From Paracoccaceae bacterium (GTDB lineage: Bacteria; Pseudomonadota; Alphaproteobacteria; Rhodobacterales; Rhodobacteraceae), in contig JAFGTV010000008.1 of the NCBI GenBank assembly GCA_016938875.1, positions 248,001 to 312,000 of the forward strand: a stretch of DNA of 64,000 nt. The letters run 5' to 3'. The position numbers and the translations under genes were made by a program. The notes under the pieces are model-generated. The model was not told the origin of the DNA and did not search any database. It saw only the letters and a list, made by a program, of their open reading frames with translations. Within the stretch, counting starts at the first letter, position 1. Every line of letters starts with the position of its first letter. This document shows, piece after piece, positions 19,891 to 29,625 of this stretch.

Positions 19891-20361
19891 TCAGGCCCCC
19901 TCGGCGGGTGCAAACCGCAGGCTGACCCCGTTGATGCAGTGCCGCTTTCCGGTGGGCGGCGGGCCGTCGTCGAACACATGGCCCAGGTGGCTGCCACAGC
20001 GGCGGCAATGCACCTCGGTGCGCAGCATCAGCAGTTTGCGATCGGCGCGGGTCGCCACGGCATCGGGCAGCGCCTGCCAGAAACTGGGCCAGCCGGTGCC
20101 GCTGTCGAATTTCGTCGCCGAATCGTAAAGCGGCAGGTCGCAGCCCCGGCAATTGAACACGCCGGCCCGCTTTTCATCGTTCAACGGGCTGGTAAAGGCC
20201 CGCTCGGTCCCCTCGCGGCGCATTACCTTGTATTCCAGATCGCTCAGCATCGCGCGCCACTCGGCGTCGGTGCGGGTGACCTCGTAGGTTTCGGCGGCGC
20301 GGGCCGCGGGCGCGATCAGCGCAAGCGCGGCAGCGGATGTCAGAAAATCGCGTCGGTTCAT
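19891..20361 (-). CDS. msrB: Tat-exported peptide-methionine (R)-S-oxide reductase MsrB
   Basis: Reduces methionine-R-sulfoxide in proteins. The 156 aa protein starts with a twin-arginine signal (MNRRDFLTSAAALALIAPAARA), so it should act in the periplasm after export by the TatABC system encoded at 12.5-14.1 kb. The enzyme domain shows zinc-site pairs CRGC (about residue 72) and CRRC (about 120), FDSGTGWPSFWQ, and the catalytic Cys in KRHCINGVSLRF (about 141). MsrB in many bacteria is cytoplasmic, so the signal is notable. Confidence 0.92.
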   Translation of the reverse strand: MNRRDFLTSAAALALIAPAARAAETYEVTRTDAEWRAMLSDLEYKVMRREGTERAFTSPLNDEKRAGVFNCRGCDLPLYDSATKFDSGTGWPSFWQALPDAVATRADRKLLMLRTEVHCRRCGSHLGHVFDDGPPPTGKRHCINGVSLRFAPAEGA

Positions 20362-20461
20362 GGCAACCCCCGTTTTTCCCGATCATAGGATCGCGCTGGT
20401 GCGGATGCATGTCACAATGTCGAGGGCGCGCCGTGTGCCAAGACCGGCGCGCCCCCTGGTG

Positions 20462-22051
20462 TCAGAAGTCGAAGCGGTAAGACAGCTCGACCCCGTAGTT
20501 CGAGTAGTCGGCCACACCGATGCCGTCAAAGAACCCCTCGAACCGCAGCAACGAGCCACTGTCAAAGCTGTGATCGACCCCCAGCCGCACCGATGCGCGC
20601 ATCCCCTCATAGGCCACATCCAGGGCCTCGACCGTGCCACTGCCGTCGATGCCCGTCCATATGCCGGACACCCCGCCGAACAGGCGCGACTGTCCCTGGG
20701 GCATCGAAAAATCGATCCCGTAAGAGACATTGGTCAAGCGCACCTCTTGCGCCGAAACCGGGTCGCCGTTGCCATCGGTATAGCCCTCCTGCTTGTCCCG
20801 GGTGCGACCGATAACCAGGTTGGGGAAATAGGTGATCCCGTTGCCCTGCACCTCGCCGGCCACCTTCAACCGCGCCAACATGCGGTCCGAAGAGAAGCTG
20901 TCGGTAAACGTGCCCAAAGGCGAGATTTTGTTATCGGAATCGCCGAACAGCAGCCGCCCTTCGATATAGAGCGGGCGCTCGGGCAAACGGGCCAGGAAAT
21001 AAGGACCAATCAGCCAGCCATTTCCTTCGACCGTGGCATCGCCATCCTCCCACTCGGCCCGGTCGATCTGCACCATGCCGCCAAGGTAAAAGTCGGGCGT
21101 CAGCGCCCAGTGCATGCCCAGGGCGCCCAGCAGATAGCTTTGGTCGGCCCCGTCGGTCTGCGACCAGCTGGCCGAAACCGTCGCCCAAAACGGACTGTCC
21201 GGAGAGGTGGCGACATCCAAGTTCCCGTTGGAACGGCTGACCTGGGCGTCAAAGCGACCCGAACCCTGCCCGCTGAGGAACGGGATGAGGTCGGGCTGAT
21301 TGCGCAGCAGGTTATTCGCCCGGTCCAGCGCAAAGCGCGCGCGCTGTTGCTGGGTCTGCTCCAGGATGTCCAGCGTCACGGTGACGGGAACGGCGGCCTC
21401 GTTGGGATTGCCTGCGCCATCCTCGGCCACGGCGGCGGGCACCGCGATCGTGACATTCGCCAGGCCTGTGGCCGCGATCGTCACGCTATAGCTGTCATCG
21501 GAACCGCTGAAGGCCGAGATGCTGCCCCCCGTCACGTTGACGTCGCCCTGGGCGAAATTCACCACGTTCTCAGAGAACGTCACGCTGACGGTGAAACTTT
21601 GTGCGCCGGAAATCGCCGCCGGTGCGCCGGTGATCGTGACGGTTGGCGCATCGGTATCACCAGCGCCCACGAAGGTACCGCATTGCCAGTGCACGGTAGA
21701 CGTCATGCTGGTCGTGCTGCCCCCGTAGCCATCGTAATACTCTCGCCCGACAGTCCCGCAATACCCGCACACGGTGCCGCAGGTGCCGCCCTGCGCCGTG
21801 ACCGTGCTGTAACCGACCGAGGCACAGGCCGCGACCGCGTTGTAGTTGCCGGCGACGTTCGCGGCCAGCCAGGCGGTATTGGTGTCCGCCCGACAGACCG
21901 TCCAGGGATTGCCGCTATTGACCCCAACGGTGCTGGATGTGCCTACCGTGGGCGGGCTGGCCTGCGCAGCCGCCTGAACGGTCGCCGCCAGCAATATCCC
22001 CAGGAAAAACACGACGGCCCGCCGCGACTTTTCGATCCATTCCAAATACAT
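20462..22051 (-). CDS. autotransporter-like outer-membrane protein with Cys-rich and Ig-like regions
   Basis: A 529 aa secreted protein. A signal peptide (about residues 1-31, RRAVVFFLGILLAATVQAAAQA) is followed by a Cys-rich region of about 85 residues (TCGTVCGYCGT and several single Cys). Then comes a bacterial Ig-like domain (about 130-230: PTVTITGAP, VTFSENVVNFAQGDVNVTGG) and a C-terminal domain of about 260 residues of alternating strands ending in YGVELSYRFDF, the terminal aromatic expected of an outer-membrane beta-barrel. The ATG at 22051 follows AAGGACACTC; an ATG at 22102 is less likely. The passenger's target is unknown, perhaps adhesion. Confidence 0.7.
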   Translation of the reverse strand: MYLEWIEKSRRAVVFFLGILLAATVQAAAQASPPTVGTSSTVGVNSGNPWTVCRADTNTAWLAANVAGNYNAVAACASVGYSTVTAQGGTCGTVCGYCGTVGREYYDGYGGSTTSMTSTVHWQCGTFVGAGDTDAPTVTITGAPAAISGAQSFTVSVTFSENVVNFAQGDVNVTGGSISAFSGSDDSYSVTIAATGLANVTIAVPAAVAEDGAGNPNEAAVPVTVTLDILEQTQQQRARFALDRANNLLRNQPDLIPFLSGQGSGRFDAQVSRSNGNLDVATSPDSPFWATVSASWSQTDGADQSYLLGALGMHWALTPDFYLGGMVQIDRAEWEDGDATVEGNGWLIGPYFLARLPERPLYIEGRLLFGDSDNKISPLGTFTDSFSSDRMLARLKVAGEVQGNGITYFPNLVIGRTRDKQEGYTDGNGDPVSAQEVRLTNVSYGIDFSMPQGQSRLFGGVSGIWTGIDGSGTVEALDVAYEGMRASVRLGVDHSFDSGSLLRFEGFFDGIGVADYSNYGVELSYRFDF

Positions 22052-22638
22052 GAGTGTCCTTGCCCCAGTCAATTTTCCGTTACCCCGGGGAAGGTAAATC
22101 ATGGGTTAACGACCACGAGAAGGGCCAATCTGGGAAATCGCCGCGCTGAGACTGTATTGTCGCACACCGCTGCCGCGGGCCGTCGTGCCTCATGATTGGC
22201 AAGGGACCGAGGACATGCGGCCCGGGGCCCGGGCCGGCGCAAGGATCAGGCGAAACCACCCCGCCCGCCGTGTTGTCGGCGGGCGGGGTGCCGCGGTCAC
22301 GCCCCGTTACGGAACGCCCCCGCGAATGTCGCCAATGGCACTGGTTACCTTGGATACTGATCAGCCAGCGACATGTTCCTTGATGCCCTCATCCCCGGCC
22401 AGGAGCCTGCGCCAAATTCATGCGCAACCGCCCCCGTGCGGCCGGCACAACCCTAAGCGGCTGCGGATGGGCCTGTCATCTCGTAAGTTGTCTAAATACG
22501 AATTGGTCGCAGTGCCCTCGGCAGACCGCGCGTTCCGCCTCCGCCCCCCCTTCCCCTTGCACGGCCCCGTGATATGTTCCACTACATCCACAGCGCCCCG
22601 GGGGTGCGACACCCATTGCAGACAAAGACGGAAACAGG
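22052..22638. other. 587-base divergent gap before cobS
   Basis: No ORF here has family features. It holds the start-side regions of the autotransporter gene (-) and cobS (+), plus a perfect 14-bp hairpin at 22257-22290 listed separately. The patch 22470-22510 is less GC-rich than its surroundings and could contain a promoter, but no convincing -35/-10 pair is visible. I see no B12-box-like sequence upstream of cobS. Confidence 0.5.
22257..22290 (-). terminator. perfect 14-bp GC hairpin
   Basis: CACCCCGCCCGCCG (22257-22270) pairs perfectly with CGGCGGGCGGGGTG (22277-22290) around TGTTGT. On the minus strand it is followed by GTTTCGCC, so it looks more like a minus-strand terminator than a plus-strand one. 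No annotated minus-strand gene precedes it, so an unrecognised short transcript may end here. Confidence 0.45.
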
Positions 22639-23610
22639 ATGAACAGCGCACAAAAACCCACCGAGGACATCTCGGTGCGCGAGGTCTTCGGGATCGACAC
22701 GGACATGGTGGTCAAGGGCTTCGAGGCGCGCACCGACCGGGTGCCCGACATCGACCCCACCTACAAGTTCGACCCCGACACGACGCTGGCGATCCTGGCG
22801 GGCTTTTCCCACAACCGCCGCGTGATGATCCAGGGCTATCACGGCACCGGGAAATCGACCCATATCGAACAGGTGGCCGCGCGGCTGAACTGGCCCTGTG
22901 TGCGCGTCAACCTCGACAGCCATATCAGCCGGATCGACCTGATCGGCAAGGACGCGATCAAGCTCAAGGACGGCAAGCAGGTCACCGAGTTCCAGGAGGG
23001 CATCCTGCCCTGGGCGTTGCGCAACCCCTGTGCCATCGTGTTCGACGAATACGACGCGGGCCGCGCCGACGTGATGTTCGTGATCCAGCGCGTGCTGGAG
23101 GTGGACGGCAAGCTGACGCTGCTGGACCAGAACGAGGTGATCACCCCGCACCCGTCCTTCCGGCTGTTTGCCACCGCCAACACGGTGGGCCTGGGCGACA
23201 CGACGGGCCTTTATCACGGCACCCAGCAGATCAACCAGGGTCAGATGGACCGCTGGTCGCTGGTGGCCACGCTGAACTATCTCAGCCATGACGCGGAAAC
23301 CGCGATCGTGCTGGCCAAGTGCCCGCATTACAACACCGACAAGGGCCGCAAGACCATCGGCCACATGGTGACGGTGGCCGACCTGACGCGCACCGCGTTC
23401 ATGAATGGCGATCTGTCCACGGTGATGAGCCCGCGCACGGTGATCGCCTGGGCCCAGAACGCCGAGATCTTCCGCGACGTGGGCTATGCGTTCCGGCTGA
23501 CCTTCCTCAACAAATGCGACGAGCTGGAGCGCCAGACCGTGGCCGAGTTCTATCAGCGCCTCTTTGACGAGGAACTGCCCGAAAGCGCGGCCAGCCAGAG
23601 CCTGGCCTGA
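22639..23610 (+). CDS. cobS: aerobic cobaltochelatase subunit CobS
   Basis: AAA+ ATPase of the CobNST complex, which inserts cobalt into hydrogenobyrinate diamide in aerobic B12 synthesis. The 323 aa protein has Walker [14 protein letters not shown] (about residue 72), Walker [11 protein letters not shown] (about 135) and the sensor-1 type [19 protein letters not shown] (about 176). Start and length match the family. cobT follows 94 bases later; cobN is not in the window. Confidence 0.95.
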   Translation: MNSAQKPTEDISVREVFGIDTDMVVKGFEARTDRVPDIDPTYKFDPDTTLAILAGFSHNRRVMIQGYHGTGKSTHIEQVAARLNWPCVRVNLDSHISRIDLIGKDAIKLKDGKQVTEFQEGILPWALRNPCAIVFDEYDAGRADVMFVIQRVLEVDGKLTLLDQNEVITPHPSFRLFATANTVGLGDTTGLYHGTQQINQGQMDRWSLVATLNYLSHDAETAIVLAKCPHYNTDKGRKTIGHMVTVADLTRTAFMNGDLSTVMSPRTVIAWAQNAEIFRDVGYAFRLTFLNKCDELERQTVAEFYQRLFDEELPESAASQSLA

Positions 23611-23656
23611 GCCGAACGCCAGGGCTGCGCGCGCGCCCCGCGCGTGGCCCCGGTCG

Positions 23657-23678
23657 GGATAATCGAAACCAGACACGC
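23657..23678 (+). repeat. dispersed intergenic repeat, copy 3 (degenerate)
   Basis: GGATAATCG-AAACCAG-ACACGC between cobS and cobT. It keeps GGATA and GAAACCAGA of the copies at 4438, 11648 and 31079 but the tail has diverged. Assignment is weaker than for the others. Confidence 0.45.
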
Positions 23679-23704
23679 AACAGGGCGCTGGACGCGAAAA
23701 CGGC

Positions 23705-25579
23705 ATGAACAAACCGACCGATAACCCTGCCGATCCGTTCAAGAAGGCCTTGGCCGAGGCCACGCGGGTCATTGCCGATGATCCCGAGATCGAGATCTCG
23801 TATTCCATCGACCCCTCGGCCCTGACCGGCGAGGCGATGCGCCTGCCCCAGGTCAGCCGCCGCATGACCCGCGACGAGGTGTTGTTGGCGCGCGGCACGG
23901 CCGACGCCTTTGCGCTGCGCCACAAGTATCACGATAATGCCACGCATGCCCGCTATCGCCCCTCGGGCGAGATCGCGCGCGAGCTCTATGAGGCGATGGA
24001 AATCGCGCGGTGCGAGGCCGTGGGCGCGCGCGCCATGCCCGGCACCGCGGGCAATATCGACGCGCTGATCGCCGCCGAGGCCGCGCGCAAGGGCTATGCC
24101 GGCGCGCGCGAGGCCAGCGACGTGCCGCTTGCCGCCGCCGCGGGCTATCTGGTGCGCCACCTGGCCACCGGCCGCGCACTGCCGCCCGGCGCCGACAACG
24201 CCATGTCGCTCTGGCGCGGGTTCATCGAGGAACAGGCCGCGGACACCCTGGACGGGCTGGACGAGGCGCTGGCCGATCAGGGCGCCTTTGCCCGGTTGGC
24301 CCGCAAGGTGATTTCCGATCTGGGCTATGCCGACCAACTGGGCGACGACCCGGACATGGAGGATGACGACGCCCAGGACCAGAACGCCGAAAGCGAGGAC
24401 GACGCGCCCGAAAGCTATGGCGAGGAAGAACAGCCCGACAGCGACGACACCGACGCCAGCCCCGAGCAGGACCAACAAGACAGCCAGGACGCCGCCCAGG
24501 CCCAGGTCAGCGCAGATGACATGGCCGACATGGAGATGGGCGAGGACAGCGAACTGCCCGAGGGCGAGGCCCCGCTGGAACCGCCGCCCGGCGCCGCCCC
24601 CTCGGACGCCGATCCCGGCTACAAGGTGTTCAGCCCCGAGTTCGACGAAGAGATTTCCGCCGCCGACCTGGCCGACCCGGCCGAACTGGAACGGCTGCGC
24701 GCCTATCTCGATCAACAGCTCGACCCGCTGAAGGGTGCCGTCGGGCGGCTGGCCAACAAGTTGCAACGCCGCCTTCAGGCCCAGCAAAGCCGCTCGTGGG
24801 AGTTCGACCTCGAAGAGGGGATCCTGGACGCGGGCCGCCTGGCGCGGGTCGTGGCCAACCCCACGACGCCGCTGTCGTTCAAGGTCGAAAAGGATACCGA
24901 GTTTCGCGACACCGTGGTGACGCTCTTGCTGGACAACTCGGGCAGCATGCGCGGGCGGCCGATCTCGATCGCGGCGATCTGTGCCGATGTGCTGGCCCGC
25001 ACGCTGGAACGCTGCGACGTCAAGGTCGAGATCCTGGGTTTTACCACCCGCGCCTGGAAGGGTGGCCAAAGCCGCGAACGCTGGCTGGCCGAGGGGCGCG
25101 CCCAGGCCCCGGGACGGCTGAACGATCTGCGCCACATCATCTATAAATCCGCCGACGCGCCGTGGCGGCGGGCCCGGGCGAACCTTGGCCTGATGATGAA
25201 AGAGGGGCTGCTCAAGGAAAACATTGATGGCGAGGCGCTGGAATGGGCGCATCGGCGGATGATGGCGCGCCCCGAGGCGCGCAAGATCCTGATGGTGATC
25301 TCGGACGGGGCGCCGGTCGACGATTCCACCCTGTCGGTCAACACCGCAAACTATCTGGAAAAGCACCTGCGCGACGTGATCGCCATGGTCGAGCGGCGCA
25401 AGGCGGTCGAGCTGATCGCCATCGGCATCGGCCATGACGTGACACGCTATTACCAGCGCGCCGTAACGATCACCGATGTCGAGCAACTGGCCGGCGCGAT
25501 GACCGAACAACTGGCCGGCCTGTTCGACAAGGATCCCCGCGCCCGCGCCCGGATGATCGGCATCAAGAAAGCCAGCTGA
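23705..25579 (+). CDS. cobT: aerobic cobaltochelatase subunit CobT
   Basis: VWA-domain subunit that assembles with CobS to activate CobN. The 624 aa protein has an N-terminal domain ending around residue 215, a long acidic linker (about 215-300, rich in Asp/Glu/Gln) and a C-terminal von Willebrand A domain with the MIDAS motif [15 protein letters not shown] (about 408). The stop overlaps the ATG of the aminopeptidase gene by one base (TGATG at 25577). Confidence 0.95.
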   Translation: MNKPTDNPADPFKKALAEATRVIADDPEIEISYSIDPSALTGEAMRLPQVSRRMTRDEVLLARGTADAFALRHKYHDNATHARYRPSGEIARELYEAMEIARCEAVGARAMPGTAGNIDALIAAEAARKGYAGAREASDVPLAAAAGYLVRHLATGRALPPGADNAMSLWRGFIEEQAADTLDGLDEALADQGAFARLARKVISDLGYADQLGDDPDMEDDDAQDQNAESEDDAPESYGEEEQPDSDDTDASPEQDQQDSQDAAQAQVSADDMADMEMGEDSELPEGEAPLEPPPGAAPSDADPGYKVFSPEFDEEISAADLADPAELERLRAYLDQQLDPLKGAVGRLANKLQRRLQAQQSRSWEFDLEEGILDAGRLARVVANPTTPLSFKVEKDTEFRDTVVTLLLDNSGSMRGRPISIAAICADVLARTLERCDVKVEILGFTTRAWKGGQSRERWLAEGRAQAPGRLNDLRHIIYKSADAPWRRARANLGLMMKEGLLKENIDGEALEWAHRRMMARPEARKILMVISDGAPVDDSTLSVNTANYLEKHLRDVIAMVERRKAVELIAIGIGHDVTRYYQRAVTITDVEQLAGAMTEQLAGLFDKDPRARARMIGIKKAS

Positions 25580-27384
25580 TGTTCCAGAGCTTTGACAGCC
25601 CCACCCGCCCCCAGGACGGCCCGCCGCGCCTGGCCCGGCTGCGCGCACAGATGGCGCAGCAGGGATTGGCGGGGTTCGTGGTGCCGCGTGCCGATGCCCA
25701 CCAGGGCGAATACGTCGCCCCCCATGACGACCGGCTGGCCTGGCTGACCGGGTTCACCGGATCGGCGGGGTTTGCCTGCGTGCTGATGGACCAGGCCGGG
25801 GTGTTCATCGACGGGCGCTACCGGGTGCAGGTCAAGGCCCAGGTCGACCTGGCCCATTTCACGCCCGTGCCCTGGCCTGAAACCTCCCTGGCCGAGTGGC
25901 TGACGCAAACCCTGCCCCAGGGCGGCGCAGTCGGGATCGACCCGATGCTGCACGTCCCCGAACAGCTGGACGCCCTGCGCGCGGCGCTGGAGGGCACGCA
26001 GATCACCCTGCGCGAGGTCGAGAACCAGATCGACCGCATCTGGGCCGACCAGCCCGCCCCGCCCACCGGCGCCATCACCCCCTATCCCGAGGCACTGGCC
26101 GGCGAGTCCCATGCCGAGAAGCGCGCCCGCATCGCCGCGACGCTGCGCGCGGCGGGGCATCGCGCGGCGGTGCTGACCCTGCCCGATTCCATCGCCTGGC
26201 TGCTGAACATCCGCGGCGCCGACATTCCCCGCAACCCCGTGCCCCATGCCTTTGCGGTGCTGCATGACGACGCCCGCGTGACGCTTTTCGCCGATCCCGC
26301 CAAGATCGGCGCGGATCTGCGCACCCATCTGGGCGCAGAGGTCACGCTGCGCCCGGACGCCGCCTTTGGTCCCGGGCTGCGCAGCCTGGTCGGCCCGGTG
26401 CGCGTGGATCCGGCCAGCGCGCCGCTGTGGGTTCTGCGCCAGTTGGAAGAGGCGGGCATCGACATCGCCCGCGCCGAGGATCCCTGCATCCTGCCCAAGG
26501 CGCGCAAATCCCCCGCCGAACTGGACGGCACCCGCGCCGCGCATCTGCGCGACGGGGCCGCGATGGTCGAATTCCTGGCCTGGCTGGACGCCGAAGCACC
26601 CGGCGGCACCCTGACCGAGATCGACGTGGTCCAGCGGCTGGAGGGGTTTCGCGCCGCCACCGGCGCGTTACGCGACATCAGCTTTGACACCATCGCCGGG
26701 GCCGGGCCGAACGGTGCCATCGTGCATTACCGCGTCAGCCAAGACACCAACCGCACCGTGCGCCCTGGCGAGGTGTTGCTGGTGGATTCCGGCGGGCAGT
26801 ATCTGGATGGCACCACCGACATCACCCGCACCATCGCCGTGGGACCGCCCCCCGACGCCGCGCGCCCTGCCTTTACCCGTGTGCTCAAGGGCATGATCGC
26901 CATTTCGCGCGCCCGCTTCCCCAAGGGGCTGGCCGGGCGCGACCTGGATGCGCTGGCGCGCTATCCGCTGTGGCTGGCGGGGCAGGATTACGACCATGGC
27001 ACGGGCCACGGGGTGGGCACCTATCTGTGCGTGCACGAGGGGCCACAGCGGATCTCGCGCGCCTCGACGGTGGCGCTGGAACCGGGTATGATCCTGTCGA
27101 ACGAGCCGGGCTATTACCGCGAGGGGGCCTTTGGCATCCGCATCGAAAACCTGATCGTGGTGCAACCGGCGCCGGACCTGGCGGGGGCGGATGCGCGCGA
27201 CATGCTGGCCTTTGAAACCCTGACCTGGGTACCCATCGACCGCCGCCTGATCGTGCCCGACCTGCTGGACGAGGGCGAACGCGACTGGCTGAACCGCTAT
27301 CACGCCGAGGTCGCCGCGCGCATCGCGCCGCTGGTCACACCGCCGGCCCGCGCCTGGCTGGCTGCGGCCACGGCCGCGCTATAG
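25579..27384 (+). CDS. pepP: Xaa-Pro aminopeptidase (M24B)
   Basis: Dinuclear metalloprotease that removes an N-terminal residue next to proline. The 601 aa three-domain form resembles eukaryotic APP1. Metal ligands are visible in LLVDSGGQYLDGTTDITRT (two Asp), HGTGHGVGTYLCVHEGPQ (His), SNEPGYY (Glu) and GIRIENLIVV (Glu). Translation is probably coupled to cobT. The pairing with cobaltochelatase genes appears to be positional only. Confidence 0.92.
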   Translation: MFQSFDSPTRPQDGPPRLARLRAQMAQQGLAGFVVPRADAHQGEYVAPHDDRLAWLTGFTGSAGFACVLMDQAGVFIDGRYRVQVKAQVDLAHFTPVPWPETSLAEWLTQTLPQGGAVGIDPMLHVPEQLDALRAALEGTQITLREVENQIDRIWADQPAPPTGAITPYPEALAGESHAEKRARIAATLRAAGHRAAVLTLPDSIAWLLNIRGADIPRNPVPHAFAVLHDDARVTLFADPAKIGADLRTHLGAEVTLRPDAAFGPGLRSLVGPVRVDPASAPLWVLRQLEEAGIDIARAEDPCILPKARKSPAELDGTRAAHLRDGAAMVEFLAWLDAEAPGGTLTEIDVVQRLEGFRAATGALRDISFDTIAGAGPNGAIVHYRVSQDTNRTVRPGEVLLVDSGGQYLDGTTDITRTIAVGPPPDAARPAFTRVLKGMIAISRARFPKGLAGRDLDALARYPLWLAGQDYDHGTGHGVGTYLCVHEGPQRISRASTVALEPGMILSNEPGYYREGAFGIRIENLIVVQPAPDLAGADARDMLAFETLTWVPIDRRLIVPDLLDEGERDWLNRYHAEVAARIAPLVTPPARAWLAAATAAL

Positions 27385-27470
27385 TCCCGGGCCGCGCTGG
27401 ACAAATCCAGCCGGTTCATGCCACAGAACACACCAAGACCTGTCGACAACTTTCGCCGAGGGAGAGACGC

Positions 27471-27812
27471 ATGACCGAGCACACCACGATCCACAAGGCC
27501 GAAGGCGCCTGGGTGGTCCGGGCCGGCGGCGCCGTGATCGCCGAAAGCCGCAATGCCCTGGAACTGACCGAAGGGGACGCCGCGCCGGTGATCTATTTTC
27601 CGCGCGGCGATGTCGGCATGGCCTTCCTCGACCCCTCGGACAGCCGCACCACCTGCCCGCGCAAGGGCGAGGCCAGCTATTTCACCCTGCGCGCGAAAAG
27701 CTATGACATCCCCGATGCCGCCTGGTGCTATGAAACGCCCAAGGCCGGGATGGAAAAGATCGCGGGCCACCTGGCCTTTGACGCCGACAAGGTGACGGTC
27801 GAACAGCTTTGA
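27471..27812 (+). CDS. DUF427 domain protein
   Basis: A 113 aa single-domain protein of the DUF427 family: VRAGGAVIAESRNALEL, YFPRGDVGMAFLDPS, TTCPRKGEASYFTLRA and DAAWCYETPKAGMEKIAGHLAFD all match the family's core blocks. Function not established. ATG at 27471 follows GGGAGAGACGC. It ends 22 bases before the convergent ClC gene. Confidence 0.85.
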   Translation: MTEHTTIHKAEGAWVVRAGGAVIAESRNALELTEGDAAPVIYFPRGDVGMAFLDPSDSRTTCPRKGEASYFTLRAKSYDIPDAAWCYETPKAGMEKIAGHLAFDADKVTVEQL

Positions 27813-27834
27813 TCGCGCCCCGGGGCGGTTGCGC

Positions 27835-29523
27835 TCAGGAATGCTCTTCGGCGGCGGTCAGGGCCAGCGCGCGGGTATAGGCGCGCAGCGCATCGACATG
27901 AAACAGGGCCCCCATCAGAACCGGCTCGCCCCCCTCGGGGTCGGGGGCGGCCACGGGGATAAAGCTGTGGCCCCAGGTCTCGAACCGGGGCATCGCCTCT
28001 TCCAGGGTGGCGTCGGGCGACAGCATCACCCCTTGCGAGATCAATTCCAGGCAGGCCTCGCGCGAGGCGGCCTGGGGGCTGTCCTTGCCGCGCATCAGGA
28101 CCGCGGCGGAAAACACCGATAGCAAATAGGCCTGGGGTCCGGCCGCGACATGCCGCCCGCGCCGTTCCAACTGGGTCAGAAAGAATGAGCGATCCACCAG
28201 CCCGCTGGCCAGGGCGGTGGACATCGACACCGCCACCATCACCGCCAACCCGGTCTGCCAGTCACCGGTCAGCTCGAACACGATCAGCGTGGTCGAGATC
28301 GGCGCGCCCAGCACGGCCGCCGTCACCGCCCCCATCCCCGCCAGCGCATAGAGCGTCTCTGCCCCCGATACCTCGGGCAGGGCGGCGGTGGCCACGATCC
28401 CGAAGGCCAGCCCGGTCAACGCCCCCACCATCAACGAGGGGGAGAACACGCCGCCGCCCATCCGCCCGGCCATGGTCAGCCCCACCGCCACGCATTTGAG
28501 CACCGCAAACACCACCGCCTCATGGAACAAAAGCCCGCCGGTCAGCGCCGCCGAGGTCGTCTCGTAGCCGACGCCGATGATATGCGGAAAATAGATCGCC
28601 AACGCACCCAGCCCCAGCCCGGCCACCGCCGGGCGCAACCAGCCCGGCATGTGGGTAACGCGCGCCACCCAGCCGCCCGCATCCTCGGCCCAGAAAATGC
28701 CGCGCATCAGGATCACCGCGACCAGACCGCACAATAGCCCCAGCAGCAGAAAGGCGGGCAGTTCGACATAGAAATCCAGCCGCCCCTCTTGCGGCAGGAT
28801 GAATTCGGTGACGCCGCCGAATTCCAGCCGGTTGATCACCGTGCCCGACACCGCCGCAATGGTGATCGGCGCAAAGGCATGGACCGCGAAATGGCGCAGC
28901 ACCACCTCCAGCGCGAAAAGCGCCCCGGCAATCGGCGCGTTGAACGAGGCCGACACCGCGCCGGCCACCGCACAGCCCAGCAGGTCGCGCCCGGTGATCC
29001 CGTCGGCGCGGATCCGCGTCGAAATCCACGACGACATCACCGCCGCCATATGCACCACTGGCCCCTCGCGCCCGGTGGACCCGCCCGACGACAGCGTGAT
29101 CAGCGAGGCCAGCGCCGAGGCCAGCCCGGCCTTTTGTTCGACCCGGCCCTCGTTCAGCGCCGCCCCCTCGATCACATCCGCGACCGAGCGCGCGCGCCCG
29201 TCATCGGTAAAGCGGTGCAGGATCAACCCCACCACCAGCCCGCCCAGGACCGGGATCGCCAGCACCCAGTACCAGGCCAGCGTTTCGGCATAGGAATGCA
29301 TCCGGTGCGGATCGCGCACCCCGTAAAGCGTGCGTTGCAGCGCGTCGATACCCAGCCGGAACCCCAGCGCGGCAAAGCCCGCCGCGATGCCGATCACCAG
29401 GGCGATGAACCAGAATTGCACCTGGCTGGGCCCGCGCATCCGCAGCACGCCCCAGGCGGTGCGCAGCCGCAGACGGGCATGCTCGATCCCCGTACCGATA
29501 TGCCCTTTTGCCTGCCTGCTCAC
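27835..29523 (-). CDS. ClC-family chloride channel/antiporter with C-terminal CBS-like region
   Basis: A 562 aa membrane protein of the ClC family. Selectivity motifs are visible: GSTGREGPVVHM (about 145-156, with the gating glutamate in GREGP) and GRMGGGVFSPSLMVGA (about 360). The gating Glu favours a Cl-/H+ antiporter. About ten helices precede a cytoplasmic tail with a CBS-like segment (SREACLELISQGVMLSPDATLEEAM). The GTG at 29523 gives the longest product; a later ATG is possible. Role likely ion or pH homeostasis. Confidence 0.88.
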   Translation of the reverse strand: MSRQAKGHIGTGIEHARLRLRTAWGVLRMRGPSQVQFWFIALVIGIAAGFAALGFRLGIDALQRTLYGVRDPHRMHSYAETLAWYWVLAIPVLGGLVVGLILHRFTDDGRARSVADVIEGAALNEGRVEQKAGLASALASLITLSSGGSTGREGPVVHMAAVMSSWISTRIRADGITGRDLLGCAVAGAVSASFNAPIAGALFALEVVLRHFAVHAFAPITIAAVSGTVINRLEFGGVTEFILPQEGRLDFYVELPAFLLLGLLCGLVAVILMRGIFWAEDAGGWVARVTHMPGWLRPAVAGLGLGALAIYFPHIIGVGYETTSAALTGGLLFHEAVVFAVLKCVAVGLTMAGRMGGGVFSPSLMVGALTGLAFGIVATAALPEVSGAETLYALAGMGAVTAAVLGAPISTTLIVFELTGDWQTGLAVMVAVSMSTALASGLVDRSFFLTQLERRGRHVAAGPQAYLLSVFSAAVLMRGKDSPQAASREACLELISQGVMLSPDATLEEAMPRFETWGHSFIPVAAPDPEGGEPVLMGALFHVDALRAYTRALALTAAEEHS

Positions 29524-29625
29524 GGCAATGTGCCTCTTTTTGCCGGGCCTTGCGCGTCGGGCTTTCCCCCGCCGCCCGTCTGGCCTAGGGTGCCCGGCGG
29601 TGCACGCACTGCAAGGAGGCCGCCG

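Noticed and set aside
22192-22383. A 63-aa frame (+) and a 77-aa frame at 22418-22651 (-) in the gap before cobS
   Set aside because: No recognisable motif and no good ribosome site; the first runs across the perfect hairpin at 22257-22290 and the second overlaps the start of cobS.
22052-22638. A cobalamin riboswitch upstream of cobS
   Set aside because: No B12-box-like sequence or characteristic pairing was visible in the gap.
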